Source of the DNA: RYN-428 sp035551995
Lineage (GTDB): Bacteria > Planctomycetota > Phycisphaerae > Tepidisphaerales > Tepidisphaeraceae
Assembly: GCA_035551995.1 (NCBI GenBank)
Contig: DASZME010000035.1
Coordinates: 1 to 64,000, forward strand
Direction of reading: 5' to 3'
Length of the DNA stretch: 64,000 bases
Shown here: positions 45,847-54,218 of the stretch, piece by piece
Position numbering within the stretch: position 1 is the stretch's first letter
Layout of the letters: the number at the start of each line of letters is the position of its first letter
Notes under the pieces: model-generated
Databases searched by the model: none
What the model saw: only the letters and a program-made list of their open reading frames with translations
Told to the model about the DNA's origin: nothing
Translations under genes and position numbers: made by a program

Positions 45847-46416
45847 TTAACCGCGCACTTTCTGAGCGGCCGCCAGCAATTGTTGACGCATCGATTGAAG
45901 CTGCTGTTTCACGCTGGCGTCGATTACCTTATCGCCGATGCGGATCACCAGGCCGCCGATGATCGTCTCGTCGATGTACTGGTGAATGATGGCGTTCTTC
46001 TTGATCGTTTCGCTCACCCGTCCGCGAACTTGCTCCAGTTCCTCGGGGCTCAAGCGCTGGGCGGTGGTCACATCGACTTCGACATTGCCGATTTGGGCTT
46101 CGAGAAGGTCGTCATAGGCCGATACGATCTGCCCGAGGAGGCGAAGGCGGCGATTGTTGTTCAGCACGCCGAGAAAATTGTAAAGCAGATCGGAGACGCG
46201 CCCGCGAAAGATTTTCTCGATCGCGGCGGTTCGCTCCGCGTCGCCGATGCCGGGATCGGCCAGGTAGTCGCGAAACACCGGCTCGTTCTCGAGAATCTCG
46301 CCGATGCCCTCAAGCTCCGCGCCGATGTCCGCCGCCCGGTTGCCCTGATTGGCAAGTTCCAGCAGCGACTGGGCATAGGTCATCGAGAGGGGGGAATTGT
46401 GTTTGGTTGTTGCCAT
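45847..46416 (-). CDS. atpH: F1 ATP synthase subunit delta
   Basis: 189 aa. The N-terminal helical bundle (MTYAQSLLELANQ, IGEILENEPVFRDYLADP) and the C-terminal segment DETIIGGLVIRIGDKVIDASVKQQLQ, the family signature, are both present. It forms the peripheral stalk connection between subunit b and the top of the alpha/beta hexamer. It is fifth of six Fo/F1 subunits here, preceded by a 148-base gap that contains a heptamer-repeat palindrome rather than by tight coupling to atpF. Confidence 0.93.
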   Translation of the reverse strand: MATTKHNSPLSMTYAQSLLELANQGNRAADIGAELEGIGEILENEPVFRDYLADPGIGDAERTAAIEKIFRGRVSDLLYNFLGVLNNNRRLRLLGQIVSAYDDLLEAQIGNVEVDVTTAQRLSPEELEQVRGRVSETIKKNAIIHQYIDETIIGGLVIRIGDKVIDASVKQQLQSMRQQLLAAAQKVRG

Positions 46417-46444
46417 GGGGAAGAAGTTGCCGGTCGGAAGAATA

Positions 46445-46558
46445 AGTTGCCAGTTGCCAGTTGAAAGTTGTCAGTTGTTATTTGCCATTTGTTAGTTGTC
46501 AGTCGGAAGAATTGTTCGTAGTCGCCCGCCTGTCCTCTTCATCTCCCTGGCAACTTAT
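46445..46558. repeat. Heptamer-repeat palindromic element, copy 1
   Basis: Nine consecutive 7-base units (46445-46507) of the type AGTTGCC, AGTTGTC, AGTTGTT, ATTTGCC. The block opens with AATAAGTTGCC and the inverse GGCAACTTATT closes it near 46546-46556, so the ends can pair. The same design occurs at 59237-59364. It occupies the gap between atpF and atpH. Confidence 0.75.
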
Positions 46559-46564
46559 TCCTTC

Positions 46565-47167
46565 CTACCCGCGGTTCACCGCCGACACCTGTTCGATACT
46601 TTGTGCCACCAGATCGCGCTGGTCGTTGGCGTTCAAGCTGCGCTTCAAAATCCGCTCGGCGATGCTCGTCGATAGATCGGCCGCTTGTGCGTAAATATCC
46701 CGAAGCGCCTGCTCCCGCGCATCTTCGATATCCCGCAAGGCCCGCTCGGCCCGTTCCTGCGCGGCGTTCTCGGCATCCGCCTTGATGTGATCCGCGAGCT
46801 TGACGGCGTCGACCGTCGCCTTGGCGATCAACTCGCGGGCGCGAGCCTCGGCGGTGGCCAGCTGCTGGTTGTATTCCTTCAGGGTGGCCTCGGCCTTCAG
46901 CCGCGCTTCTTCGGCCTGGGCGATGTCGCCGCGAATGCGCTGCTCGCGCCCTTTCAGGCCGGCCAGTACGTTGACCCAGGCTTTCTTGTACAGAATGAAC
47001 GCCAGGACAAGGAAGATACCCAGCACCCATGCCGCCGATTGAAGATCGACGCTCAGAAGACTCGGCTCGGCTTCGGCGGATTTGGACGCTTCCTGCGCGA
47101 GCGCCGGGCCGGCGCCGAGCGCCAAAACCAACAAGAGCGTCATTCGGCTTAACAGTGTCGATTGCAT
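46565..47167 (-). CDS. atpF: Fo ATP synthase subunit b with signal-peptide-like N-terminus
   Basis: 200 aa from the ATG at 47167 (GAGG upstream); the codon three positions before is a TTG. The canonical part is the membrane helix SAAWVLGIFLVLAFILYKKAW and a long charged coiled coil (GREQRIRGDIAQAEEARLKAEATLKEY...). Before it is an additional hydrophobic segment, LLLVLALGAGPALAQEAS, which looks like a cleavable signal peptide. Typical b subunits start directly with the TM helix. It links the membrane sector to delta/alpha as the peripheral stalk. Confidence 0.93.
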   Translation of the reverse strand: MQSTLLSRMTLLLVLALGAGPALAQEASKSAEAEPSLLSVDLQSAAWVLGIFLVLAFILYKKAWVNVLAGLKGREQRIRGDIAQAEEARLKAEATLKEYNQQLATAEARARELIAKATVDAVKLADHIKADAENAAQERAERALRDIEDAREQALRDIYAQAADLSTSIAERILKRSLNANDQRDLVAQSIEQVSAVNRG

Positions 47168-47242
47168 CGTGGCCAACCTCTTTAAGGGCGATCCGTCCGG
47201 ACGAGAAAAACTCTCGCCGGGATATTCTCCCGGCGAAAATCG

Positions 47243-47503
47243 TTACTTATTGGCAAGCACGAACGCCAGAATGATGGCGGTGAAGGTGAAGCCTTCGATC
47301 AGCGCGGCGGCGATGATCATGTTGGTGCCGATTCGACCACCGGCTTCCGGCTGGCGGGCGATGCCCTCGACGGCCGATCCACCGATTTGACCGATGCCTC
47401 GGCCGCCGCCGATGACGGCCAGACCCATGCCGATGCCGGCGCCGGCGACGGCCAGACCGCGATCGCTCATCTCCGCGAGGATGGGCATAATTGAAGCTAC
47501 CAT
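47243..47503 (-). CDS. atpE: Fo ATP synthase subunit c
   Basis: 86 aa, a two-helix hairpin. Helix 1 is GIGMGLAVIGGGRGIGQIGG, the polar loop is ARQPEAGG, and helix 2 carries the ion-binding Glu70 in AAALIEGFTFTAIILAFVL. The Gln and Ser/Thr ligands needed for Na+ coordination are not at the matching positions, so the rotor is predicted to be H+-driven. AGGAG lies just before the ATG. Confidence 0.95.
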   Translation of the reverse strand: MVASIMPILAEMSDRGLAVAGAGIGMGLAVIGGGRGIGQIGGSAVEGIARQPEAGGRIGTNMIIAAALIEGFTFTAIILAFVLANK

Positions 47504-47640
47504 GAGAACTCCTATCGTGGGCTTTTCGCCCGTAGTTCCGTTTCCGGGCCGGATAATATATCAGTGGCCGGCGGAGACGGTGATTGATAAATGCCGAACT
47601 TGGTGTTTGGAACGCCAGGGGCCGGCTACCCTGACGAGGC

Positions 47641-48759
47641 TCAGTGTTCGGGCGCCACGGCGCTGGCCAGGAACAGCGTCGTCAGGAACGTGAAGATATA
47701 CGCCTGCAAAAACGCCACGAAAATTTCGAGTATTTGAATGCCCAGATCGAGACCCGCGATCGGCACGCCGACGATCGTCTTTAGCAGCGCGCCCGGCACC
47801 GTCACGATCAATCCGATCAGCACCGCCAGCAAAATATGCCCCGCGACCATGTTCGCGAAGAGACGAACGCATAACGCAAATGGCTTAATCACCGCGCCGA
47901 TCAGTTCCAGCACCAACAGAAACAGGAACATCGGCACGTCCGCAAACCACTTGACGTTGGATTCGCCTTCCAGCGGCCGAAACGGATGCGGGGCGAAGTT
48001 CCACAAGTACAGCGGTATCGCCAGCAGGATGGCGGACAATGGCGTCATCTTATGCCCAGTGACGGCCTCCGCGTGATCGCCTTCATTGCCATGTTTTCGG
48101 AAATGTTTGTCGTCGTCGTAATGAGCGACAGGATTTCCCAAAGCACTCATATTTCCGCCCACGTCCGCGGGCAACGCTTCGGAGCGGGCATGCTCCAGAT
48201 CATGTGCGGCTTCGTGGCCTTTTTCGCCGTTGCTGGAGTGTTCTTCGTGATGGCCATGCTTGCCGTAGGTGCCGTTCATCAGGTCGCGGGCGATGGTGTC
48301 GATCGCTTGGCCGTGAATGAAGAAAAAGGCGCAGATGGCCAGCGTTCCCGTGGTCGAGATGGCGCCGGTCGTGGTGCCGCCGAGATGCTTGATATGTCCG
48401 CCGGAGATCAATTCAAAGAACGACGTGAAGGGAATCACGCCCAGTACGTTGCAGAAAAGGATGAAAAAAAAGAGCGTCCAGAGGAACGGCACAAAACGGT
48501 CGGTATGTTCCTTTAATGCGGGGCGGAATACTTCGATGCGTAAAAATTCGAGGATGGCTTCGAAGAAATTTTTGGCGCCGGTGGGGGCTTCGATCTGCGG
48601 ACGATTAAACAGGCGCGGGAAAATCCACAGCATCAGCAATGCCGCCACGAGCGCCATCAGCATGTGATTGGTCAGGTGCAAACTCCCGAGCCTAAGGAGA
48701 GTATGCGGCAGCACATGCTCGAGCGGGTCTAAAGCCAGAAGTAAATGCATCGTTGCCAT
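47641..48759 (-). CDS. atpB: Fo ATP synthase subunit a with a His-rich insertion
   Basis: 372 aa, long for subunit a. Conserved parts are FLWTLFFFILFCNVLGVIPF (TM), the essential Arg299 in KPFALCVRLFANMVAGH, and the final GLDLGIQILEIFVAFLQAYIFTFLTTLFLA. Between the TM segments, residues ~163-238 form an extra hydrophilic loop with twelve His (KHGHHEEHSSNGEKGHE, AHYDDDKHFRKHG). Such an insertion is not part of the classic fold. By topology it would lie on one side of the membrane between helices near the proton path and may bind metal. The frame is intact. Confidence 0.93.
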   Translation of the reverse strand: MATMHLLLALDPLEHVLPHTLLRLGSLHLTNHMLMALVAALLMLWIFPRLFNRPQIEAPTGAKNFFEAILEFLRIEVFRPALKEHTDRFVPFLWTLFFFILFCNVLGVIPFTSFFELISGGHIKHLGGTTTGAISTTGTLAICAFFFIHGQAIDTIARDLMNGTYGKHGHHEEHSSNGEKGHEAAHDLEHARSEALPADVGGNMSALGNPVAHYDDDKHFRKHGNEGDHAEAVTGHKMTPLSAILLAIPLYLWNFAPHPFRPLEGESNVKWFADVPMFLFLLVLELIGAVIKPFALCVRLFANMVAGHILLAVLIGLIVTVPGALLKTIVGVPIAGLDLGIQILEIFVAFLQAYIFTFLTTLFLASAVAPEH

Positions 48760-48765
48760 CGCTTC

Positions 48766-49173
48766 TTAGAATCCAATTTCTTTCGCCACGGCTTTCGGCG
48801 CCGTCCGTATTAACCTTGCGAACGTGATACAGAGGCCGACTAACGTCGCCCAATACGCCGCGAGCAGCCACAACACAAACGGCGTCGCCGCCCGCTTCAT
48901 CATGACCAAAATAACGGCCACGATAAAGATCAGGCCCAGGTGCAGCACGCTTCCGACCAGCGCCGCCTGAAAGGTCCCGGCGGTATCAAGCCGGCCCTGT
49001 TGCGACAGCGCCGGAATAGCCGCCGCCACCGCCGCTCCAAGCGCGATCGAATCGGCCAGCAGCATCTCATGCCCATGGGCATCGACGCCCATCATCCTGC
49101 AACCGCAAATTCCGGCGATCGCCGCGACGGCAAGGAGCAGGATCAAAAGAGCCAGGCATTTGATCGCCGTCAT
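48766..49173 (-). CDS. Small membrane protein in AtpI position
   Basis: 135 aa with four predicted TM helices, in the place of atpI between atpZ and atpB. Its ATG overlaps the atpZ stop (ATGA) and its stop is six bases before atpB. The sequence is not strongly AtpI-like, but the size, helices 3-4 (VLHLGLIFIVAVILVMM, FVLWLLAAYWATLVGLC) and the position support an AtpI-type role in assembling the c ring or importing Mg2+. Confidence 0.7.
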   Translation of the reverse strand: MTAIKCLALLILLLAVAAIAGICGCRMMGVDAHGHEMLLADSIALGAAVAAAIPALSQQGRLDTAGTFQAALVGSVLHLGLIFIVAVILVMMKRAATPFVLWLLAAYWATLVGLCITFARLIRTAPKAVAKEIGF

Positions 49174-49376
49174 TTGTCTTTATTCATCCGGCTGACTTCC
49201 TTGATCAGCACATACATACCGGCCGTGCATCCCAGCAAAAGGCCGATCAAAAGGCCCCACGGACGCGAATTATGATGTCGATCCCACCACGATCCGACCA
49301 CGGCGCCCAATCCGACTCCGACGGCGACTTCAAACCCGTAGGTAAGGCCCTTGGCCCAATTGCCGTCGTCTGGCAT
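49170..49376 (-). CDS. atpZ: AtpZ-type (ATPase_gene1) membrane protein
   Basis: 68 aa from the ATG at 49376, with GGAG upstream; an earlier in-frame ATG at 49403 is possible. Two TM helices, WAKGLTYGFEVAVGVGLGAVVGSWWD and GLLIGLLLGCTAGMYVLI, match the AtpZ/AtpQ family (PF09527) that begins many atp operons and is involved with AtpI in Mg2+/Ca2+ transport or assembly. It is the first gene of the operon. A GTGCAA/TTGCAC inverted repeat around 49398-49411 upstream could belong to the control region. Confidence 0.8.
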   Translation of the reverse strand: MPDDGNWAKGLTYGFEVAVGVGLGAVVGSWWDRHHNSRPWGLLIGLLLGCTAGMYVLIKEVSRMNKDK

Positions 49377-49523
49377 ACGAACTCCGAAGCCGACTTCGTG
49401 CAATTTTGCACAAAGTCACAAATAGTGCCACCGCCTGTGTGCCGGCCGCTAAGGGGACGTAATTTAGTGGGGGAGACGAATGCCGTCAATGGCATCGGCC
49501 GCGCTCTCGGTTACATTAAGTCG

Positions 49524-51254
49524 ATGGCCGCCCGCAATCGCGTCGTTATCGGTATCCTGTTGGCGCTTGGCGCGGGGATGTTCCTGCCCGGCATCGATTG
49601 GGGGCTTCCGTCGCGCGACGTCGATCCATATCTTTTTGGCGAGCACGAAATCTGGACGGGCGACCAAATCCTGAAACTCGCCGGCCCCACCGAAAACGCC
49701 GATCGCGGCGCCGACGTGGCCAGCCATCCCGGCGCGAGTCGAAGTCGTGCGGTCATTATCAACGCCACCGACGAGGACCGCGCCCGAATCATCCGCCGAT
49801 ATCGGCTCATGTCCTATCAACCCGACGAATGGAACACGCTCAAGGCTCTGTCCGAAATGAAGCCGGGCCAGGGAAATTTCGATCCCAAGCTCTATCAATA
49901 CGGCGGACTCTGGGTCTACCCCGTCGGCGCCATGCTGAAGATCGCGTCGATGCTTCACCTGATCGATCTGCGGTCAAACGTCGCTTTCTACCTGGATCAT
50001 CCCGAGGCGCTCGGACGCTTCTATATCGTCGCGCGCCTGTGGAGCGTCGCGTGGGGGATGGTCGGCATCCTCGCCGTTTACGCGATCGTCCGGCGGATTG
50101 TCGGCGGATGGTTGTTTCCCGCCGTCGCGGCGATCTGTTTCATGTCGATGCCGATCGTCGTGAACATGGCCCATGAAGCCAAGCCGCATCTCGCCGGAGC
50201 CGTGCTGACGCTGCTGGCGGTTCTTGCGGCGTCGCGCTATGTCGAGCGCGGCTCGCGATCGGCCTGGATGATGGCCGGAGCGTTCTGCGGCGCCGCCCTG
50301 AGCATGGTTCTTTCGGCGGCGCCGATCTTCATCGTCCTTCCCGTGATGGCGCGGATGCGCCGCGGGTCCTGGTCCGTCCTCGGCGGCGCAATCGCCATCG
50401 GTGCGGCCGTCTATATCGTGGCCAATCCATACCTTTTCATCAATTTATTGCGACATCGCGGAGTGGTCGAGTCAAATCTCGGAAACTCAAGGGCGATGTA
50501 CCAATTCCATTTGACCGGGACCGGCGTGATGAACGCCATTTCCCTGACGGAAGCGGGAACGTCTCCGGTCCTGGCGATCGTCGGCGCGATCGGCGCCGTG
50601 GTCCTCGGCCGCCGGGCGATCAGGACCCGCGGCGAGGTCGATCCGGCGGCCGTTCGGCGCCGGGCGATCGGTTTGTCGCTGGCGGCGCCGGCGCTGTGCG
50701 TGGCGATTCAATGCGCCGCCGTCGCGACGGGAAAGCCGGGCGAGTTTGGACGTTTCATGCTGATCTTCGACATTTTTCTGATGATCGAAGCCGTCGTGTT
50801 TGCCGCGACGTTTTTGCATCGGCCGTCGATTCGCATCGCGGCGGCGGGCGTCTTGTTGGCATCGACGGCGTTGCCGGGCTTTTGTTATCTGCGGGCATTT
50901 TCGCGCGACAGTCATAAGCCGACCACGCGAATGATCGCCGCCACCCGAATTCGGAGCTTCGGCGCGTTCGGCGACCAGACGCTGGCGGTCTATGCCGACC
51001 CGGCGCCCTATTGCGTGCCGCCGGTGGACGTGTTCCGATGGAAGATCGCGCTCTTGCCCGCGGGCGCCGGGCCGGGCGACGGGCTTCGCGCGGCGGAAGA
51101 TTCGGTTCAGGCGGTCGATCTTGCGGTCTCCAGGCGGTGGAGTATCGCCCGCCGCGTCATTCAGGTGATGCTGGAAAGCACGCCGATCAGCTGGGCGGAC
51201 AAGCAGTTTGACGTGCGGTCGCGATACGCCTTATGGCCCGGAGCCAAAAAATGA
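49524..51254 (+). CDS. GT-C/GT39-like membrane glycosyltransferase
   Basis: 576 aa starting at the ATG 49524, which leads directly into the first TM (VVIGILLALGAGMFLPG). Ten or more TM helices follow. The first periplasmic loop is long and contains DWGLPSRDVDPYLFGEHEIW and later YQPDEWNTLKAL, with an Asp-Glu pair (PDEW) as in GT39-like enzymes, then YQYGGLWVYPVGAML. The C-terminal soluble domain lacks family motifs. A role in transferring sugars from lipid carriers is inferred. It is divergent from the atp operon. Confidence 0.72.
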   Translation: MAARNRVVIGILLALGAGMFLPGIDWGLPSRDVDPYLFGEHEIWTGDQILKLAGPTENADRGADVASHPGASRSRAVIINATDEDRARIIRRYRLMSYQPDEWNTLKALSEMKPGQGNFDPKLYQYGGLWVYPVGAMLKIASMLHLIDLRSNVAFYLDHPEALGRFYIVARLWSVAWGMVGILAVYAIVRRIVGGWLFPAVAAICFMSMPIVVNMAHEAKPHLAGAVLTLLAVLAASRYVERGSRSAWMMAGAFCGAALSMVLSAAPIFIVLPVMARMRRGSWSVLGGAIAIGAAVYIVANPYLFINLLRHRGVVESNLGNSRAMYQFHLTGTGVMNAISLTEAGTSPVLAIVGAIGAVVLGRRAIRTRGEVDPAAVRRRAIGLSLAAPALCVAIQCAAVATGKPGEFGRFMLIFDIFLMIEAVVFAATFLHRPSIRIAAAGVLLASTALPGFCYLRAFSRDSHKPTTRMIAATRIRSFGAFGDQTLAVYADPAPYCVPPVDVFRWKIALLPAGAGPGDGLRAAEDSVQAVDLAVSRRWSIARRVIQVMLESTPISWADKQFDVRSRYALWPGAKK

Positions 51255-52114
51255 GCACAAAACGCTACTTCGTGAAATCATATATTCTTGCTATTGGCTT
51301 CGTCGCCGTTTCCGCTGCGCTGGCTGGGTCGGCTTCCGATGAACTGATCGCGTCGGCGCGGGCGAGGCTTGATCGCCGGGATAACGACGGGGCGCTGGAC
51401 GACGCGAACAAGGCCGTGACGGCCGATCCAAATAACGCCGCCTGTTATGCCGCCCGCGCCGCCGTGCGCGAAGCCCGGCATGAATTCGCCGAAGCGGCTG
51501 CCGATGATTCGCTTGTCATTAAGCTGCTTCCGCAATCGCCGCGCGCCTATCAGGCACGGGGGGAAGATCAGTTTCGCCTTGGAAAATTCAAGGAATCGAT
51601 CGCGGACTTCGACAAGGTCATTGAACTCAAGCCCGACGACGCGCCCTACCACTGGCAGCGTGGAATCTCTCTGTATTATGCCGGCGAATTCGATCGCGGC
51701 GCCAGGCAGTTCGAGCTTCATAAAACCGTGAATCCAAACGACGTGGAAAACGCCGTCTGGCATTTTCTTTGCGTTTCACGCCTTCGCGGCGTGTCCGAGG
51801 CGCGTAAAGTCCTGATCCCCATCGAAGGCGATGCCCGCGTTCCCATGATGCAGGTTTACGATCTGTTCAGCGGAAAAGGAACCGCCCGCGCGGTCATGGA
51901 AGCGGCCGAAGCCGGCGCGCAAGACGAACCGAATCGCAGGCGTCAGTTGTTTTACGCCCATTTGTACCTGGGCCTGTATGACCTCTCGACCGGCGACGCC
52001 GATTCCGCCAAAAAGAACATCTTATTGGCCGAGAAAGAGGCTGACGACGACTATATGGGCGACGTCGCCCGCGTCCACGCGGCATTGCTTCGAAAGGCCC
52101 CGCCGGTCAAATGA
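51251..52114 (+). CDS. Exported TPR-repeat protein
   Basis: 287 aa from the ATG at 51251, which overlaps the upstream stop (ATGA), so it is translationally coupled to the membrane glycosyltransferase. A signal segment (YILAIGFVAVSAALAG) is followed by TPR units: DDANKAVTADPNNAACYAAR, DDSLVIKLLPQSPRAYQARG, ADFDKVIELKPDDAPYHWQRG and a fourth near RQFELHKTVNPNDVENAVW. The end (ARVHAALLRKAP) is helical. The arrangement resembles NlpI without the lipobox. Periplasmic scaffold function is inferred. Confidence 0.82.
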   Translation: MSTKRYFVKSYILAIGFVAVSAALAGSASDELIASARARLDRRDNDGALDDANKAVTADPNNAACYAARAAVREARHEFAEAAADDSLVIKLLPQSPRAYQARGEDQFRLGKFKESIADFDKVIELKPDDAPYHWQRGISLYYAGEFDRGARQFELHKTVNPNDVENAVWHFLCVSRLRGVSEARKVLIPIEGDARVPMMQVYDLFSGKGTARAVMEAAEAGAQDEPNRRRQLFYAHLYLGLYDLSTGDADSAKKNILLAEKEADDDYMGDVARVHAALLRKAPPVK

Positions 52115-52264
52115 TTCGCCGTCGCGACGCCGATGGACGCCGATGGCCCTTGTCATCTGCGCCGGCGGCGGTACAATCTTCCTCTTCACCGCGCACAGTA
52201 GACGCCGTCGTCTTCAAATAGCGCGGACTCGTCACCGCATTTTTAGAAGCGGAGAGTTCCAAGT

Positions 52265-52543
52265 ATGGCTCGTGATAATGAACGTCGTGACCGCAAGGAC
52301 AAGACTGAAAAATTTCAGACTTTCAACCGGCCCAAACTGAAAATCGCCCGCACCAGCGCGTCGGGCAAAACCTACATCGATTACAAGGATACCGAATCGC
52401 TGAAAAAAATGATCAGCGGCAACGGCAAAATCCTCTCGCGCAAGCGCACCGGCGCCACCGCGATGGAACAACGCATGATCGCCCGTGCCGTCAAGCGCGC
52501 CCGATTCCTCGCGTTGCTCCCGTACGTCAGCGCGGCAGGCTGA
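52265..52543 (+). CDS. rpsR: 30S ribosomal protein S18
   Basis: 92 aa. The S18 core is clear: YIDYKDTESLKKMISGNGKI, then SRKRTGATAMEQRMIARAVK and RARFLALLPY. The basic N-terminal extension is longer than in E. coli. GGAGAG precedes the ATG. It stands alone, without rpsF, ssb or rplI, which usually accompany it. A bidirectional terminator follows. Confidence 0.93.
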   Translation: MARDNERRDRKDKTEKFQTFNRPKLKIARTSASGKTYIDYKDTESLKKMISGNGKILSRKRTGATAMEQRMIARAVKRARFLALLPYVSAAG

Positions 52544-52678
52544 TCGCAGGACGTAAACCGCGATATTTCTCGATAAGCCGTAGCGTCTATCCGTTGAGCG
52601 GTTCCGCTCGGCGGTTTTTCCACGACCAGCGCTAATTGCCCACAACGCGAGAAATCCGTAGGTTCCGAAATTCCAAAA

Positions 52679-52702
52679 CGCCCGATCCACACGGATCGGG
52701 CG
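52679..52702. terminator. Bidirectional terminator between rpsR and a convergent gene
   Basis: CGCCCGATCC - ACAC - GGATCGGGCG is a perfect 10-bp stem, flanked by CCAAAA on the left and TTTTGG on the right, so it has a T-run on both strands. It serves rpsR (plus) and the PQQ-propeller gene (minus). Confidence 0.85.
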
Positions 52703-52836
52703 TTTTGGCGCGCTCCGCGCCGCCGCCGCCGCGCCGAGCTGCATAACTTAAGCCGGGAAGGGTCGGGTCAATGTTTCGACCGCGGATTGCGCGGAATAGT
52801 CGCGGATCATGCGGCCAGACGATGGGCGGTCAACCG

Positions 52837-54123
52837 TCACTTCGCGTTCAGCTCCAGACAGGCGCCTTCCTTGGTACTGCGAACGTAGAGGCGGCCGTCG
52901 CTTAGGGCCGGCGTGGACCAGCATTTTCCGGTTACGGCCTGCGCCCGGCTGATTTCCGCGTAACCCGTCGGCGTCGCCTGGACAGCAACGATCTGGCCGT
53001 CGTCGGTCAGGGCGAGCAGTTTATCGCCGGCGAGTATGACCTGCCCGGCGCCAAAACCGGCTTTTTCCCACATCACCTTGCCCGTGGCGACTTCGACGCA
53101 TTTGAGCGGGCCGCTGCCATATTCCTTGAAGCTGAACATGCCGTAGAGGTAGCCGTCGTTGTAGACCGGCGTGCTCCAGTGATTGGCGACGGGCTTATTT
53201 CCCGTAAGACGCCAGATCTGAACGGCGGCAAGACCGCCGCCCTCTTTTGTGATTTTGCAGGCGCCGGACCCGACGTTGTACCCGGCGGCGCAATAAACGA
53301 TATCGCCGCAGATCACCGGCGAGGCGGCGGTCGAAGTGCTGTACTTAAACGGATATTTCCACAGTTCCTTCCCCGAATCGGGCGCCACCGACACCAAGCC
53401 GCTTTGGGTAAAGAAGACGACTTGGCGGACCCCGAGAATCGTGCCGATCACGGGAGTGGCCTGGGTGATTTTTTCCGTACCGCTTTTCCATGCGACCGCG
53501 CCGCTCTTTTTGTTGAAAGCGATGAACGATTCGCCCGCGCCGCCGGCGGCGACATAAAGCAGATCGCCGTCGATCAGGGGAGAAGCCGCATTTTTCCACG
53601 TGATATTTTTGCCGCCGAAATCTTTGACCAGGTCTTTCGTCCAGACTTGCTTGCCCGATTTTGCATCGAGGCAGTCGAGCACCAGTTCCGACGAGAGCAC
53701 ATAGACTTTGCCGTCGCTGATGACCGGGGTTGAGCGGGGGCCGTCGCCTCCCTTGTTATTTTTCGCGCCCGAGTCGCCGCCCCCTTGATATTTGGACTCA
53801 CCAACATCGACCGCCCAGAGTTCCTTGCCGGTGGCGGCGTCGAGCGCGATGCAGAATTCCCGCGGCGACCCGTTGGCCTCGCGGCCGACTTGGGTGAACG
53901 CTTCGCCGTCGCCGACGCTGAAGGAGCTAAAGCCGTTGGTCGTCGGCGCCGTCCAGAGAATCTTCGGGCCACCGGCCGGCCAGGGAAGCTTCAAGGTTTC
54001 GGTCGAGATGCCGTCGTGCGTCGGTCCGCGGTATTGCGGCCAGTCCGACGCAATCGCGGGGGAATGGATCAGTGCGCAAGCGCAGAACGTCGAAAGGGCG
54101 AGATATTGAAAAAATCGGGTCAT
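52837..54123 (-). CDS. Secreted PQQ-like beta-propeller protein
   Basis: 428 aa with a signal peptide (LALSTFCACALIHSPAIA), then DWPQYRGPTHDGIS, the usual start of planctomycete PQQ-type propellers. Repeats of the form AATGKELWAVD, AKSGKQVWTKDL, KKSGAVAWKSG, PDSGKELWKYPF and VATGKVMWEKAG form the blades. No dehydrogenase active site is visible, so it is likely a structural or binding propeller. Copy number of the family is high in Planctomycetes; another member lies at 54.9 kb. Confidence 0.87.
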   Translation of the reverse strand: MTRFFQYLALSTFCACALIHSPAIASDWPQYRGPTHDGISTETLKLPWPAGGPKILWTAPTTNGFSSFSVGDGEAFTQVGREANGSPREFCIALDAATGKELWAVDVGESKYQGGGDSGAKNNKGGDGPRSTPVISDGKVYVLSSELVLDCLDAKSGKQVWTKDLVKDFGGKNITWKNAASPLIDGDLLYVAAGGAGESFIAFNKKSGAVAWKSGTEKITQATPVIGTILGVRQVVFFTQSGLVSVAPDSGKELWKYPFKYSTSTAASPVICGDIVYCAAGYNVGSGACKITKEGGGLAAVQIWRLTGNKPVANHWSTPVYNDGYLYGMFSFKEYGSGPLKCVEVATGKVMWEKAGFGAGQVILAGDKLLALTDDGQIVAVQATPTGYAEISRAQAVTGKCWSTPALSDGRLYVRSTKEGACLELNAK

Positions 54124-54218
54124 GAATCGTTTCCTTTAGTGTATTGCTTATTTTTGATAGTCGCACGGTCACGCGCCCAAAGGCACGTCGCATCGATGCG
54201 CGCAATTCATTCAAAACA

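Noticed and set aside
46445..46507. Possible CRISPR array
   Set aside because: The units are 7 bases in direct tandem with no spacers, and the ends form a palindrome; no cas genes are nearby.
47243..47503. Na+-type c subunit
   Set aside because: The Gln of helix 1 is not at the ligand position and no Ser/Thr follows Glu70, so H+ coupling is more likely.
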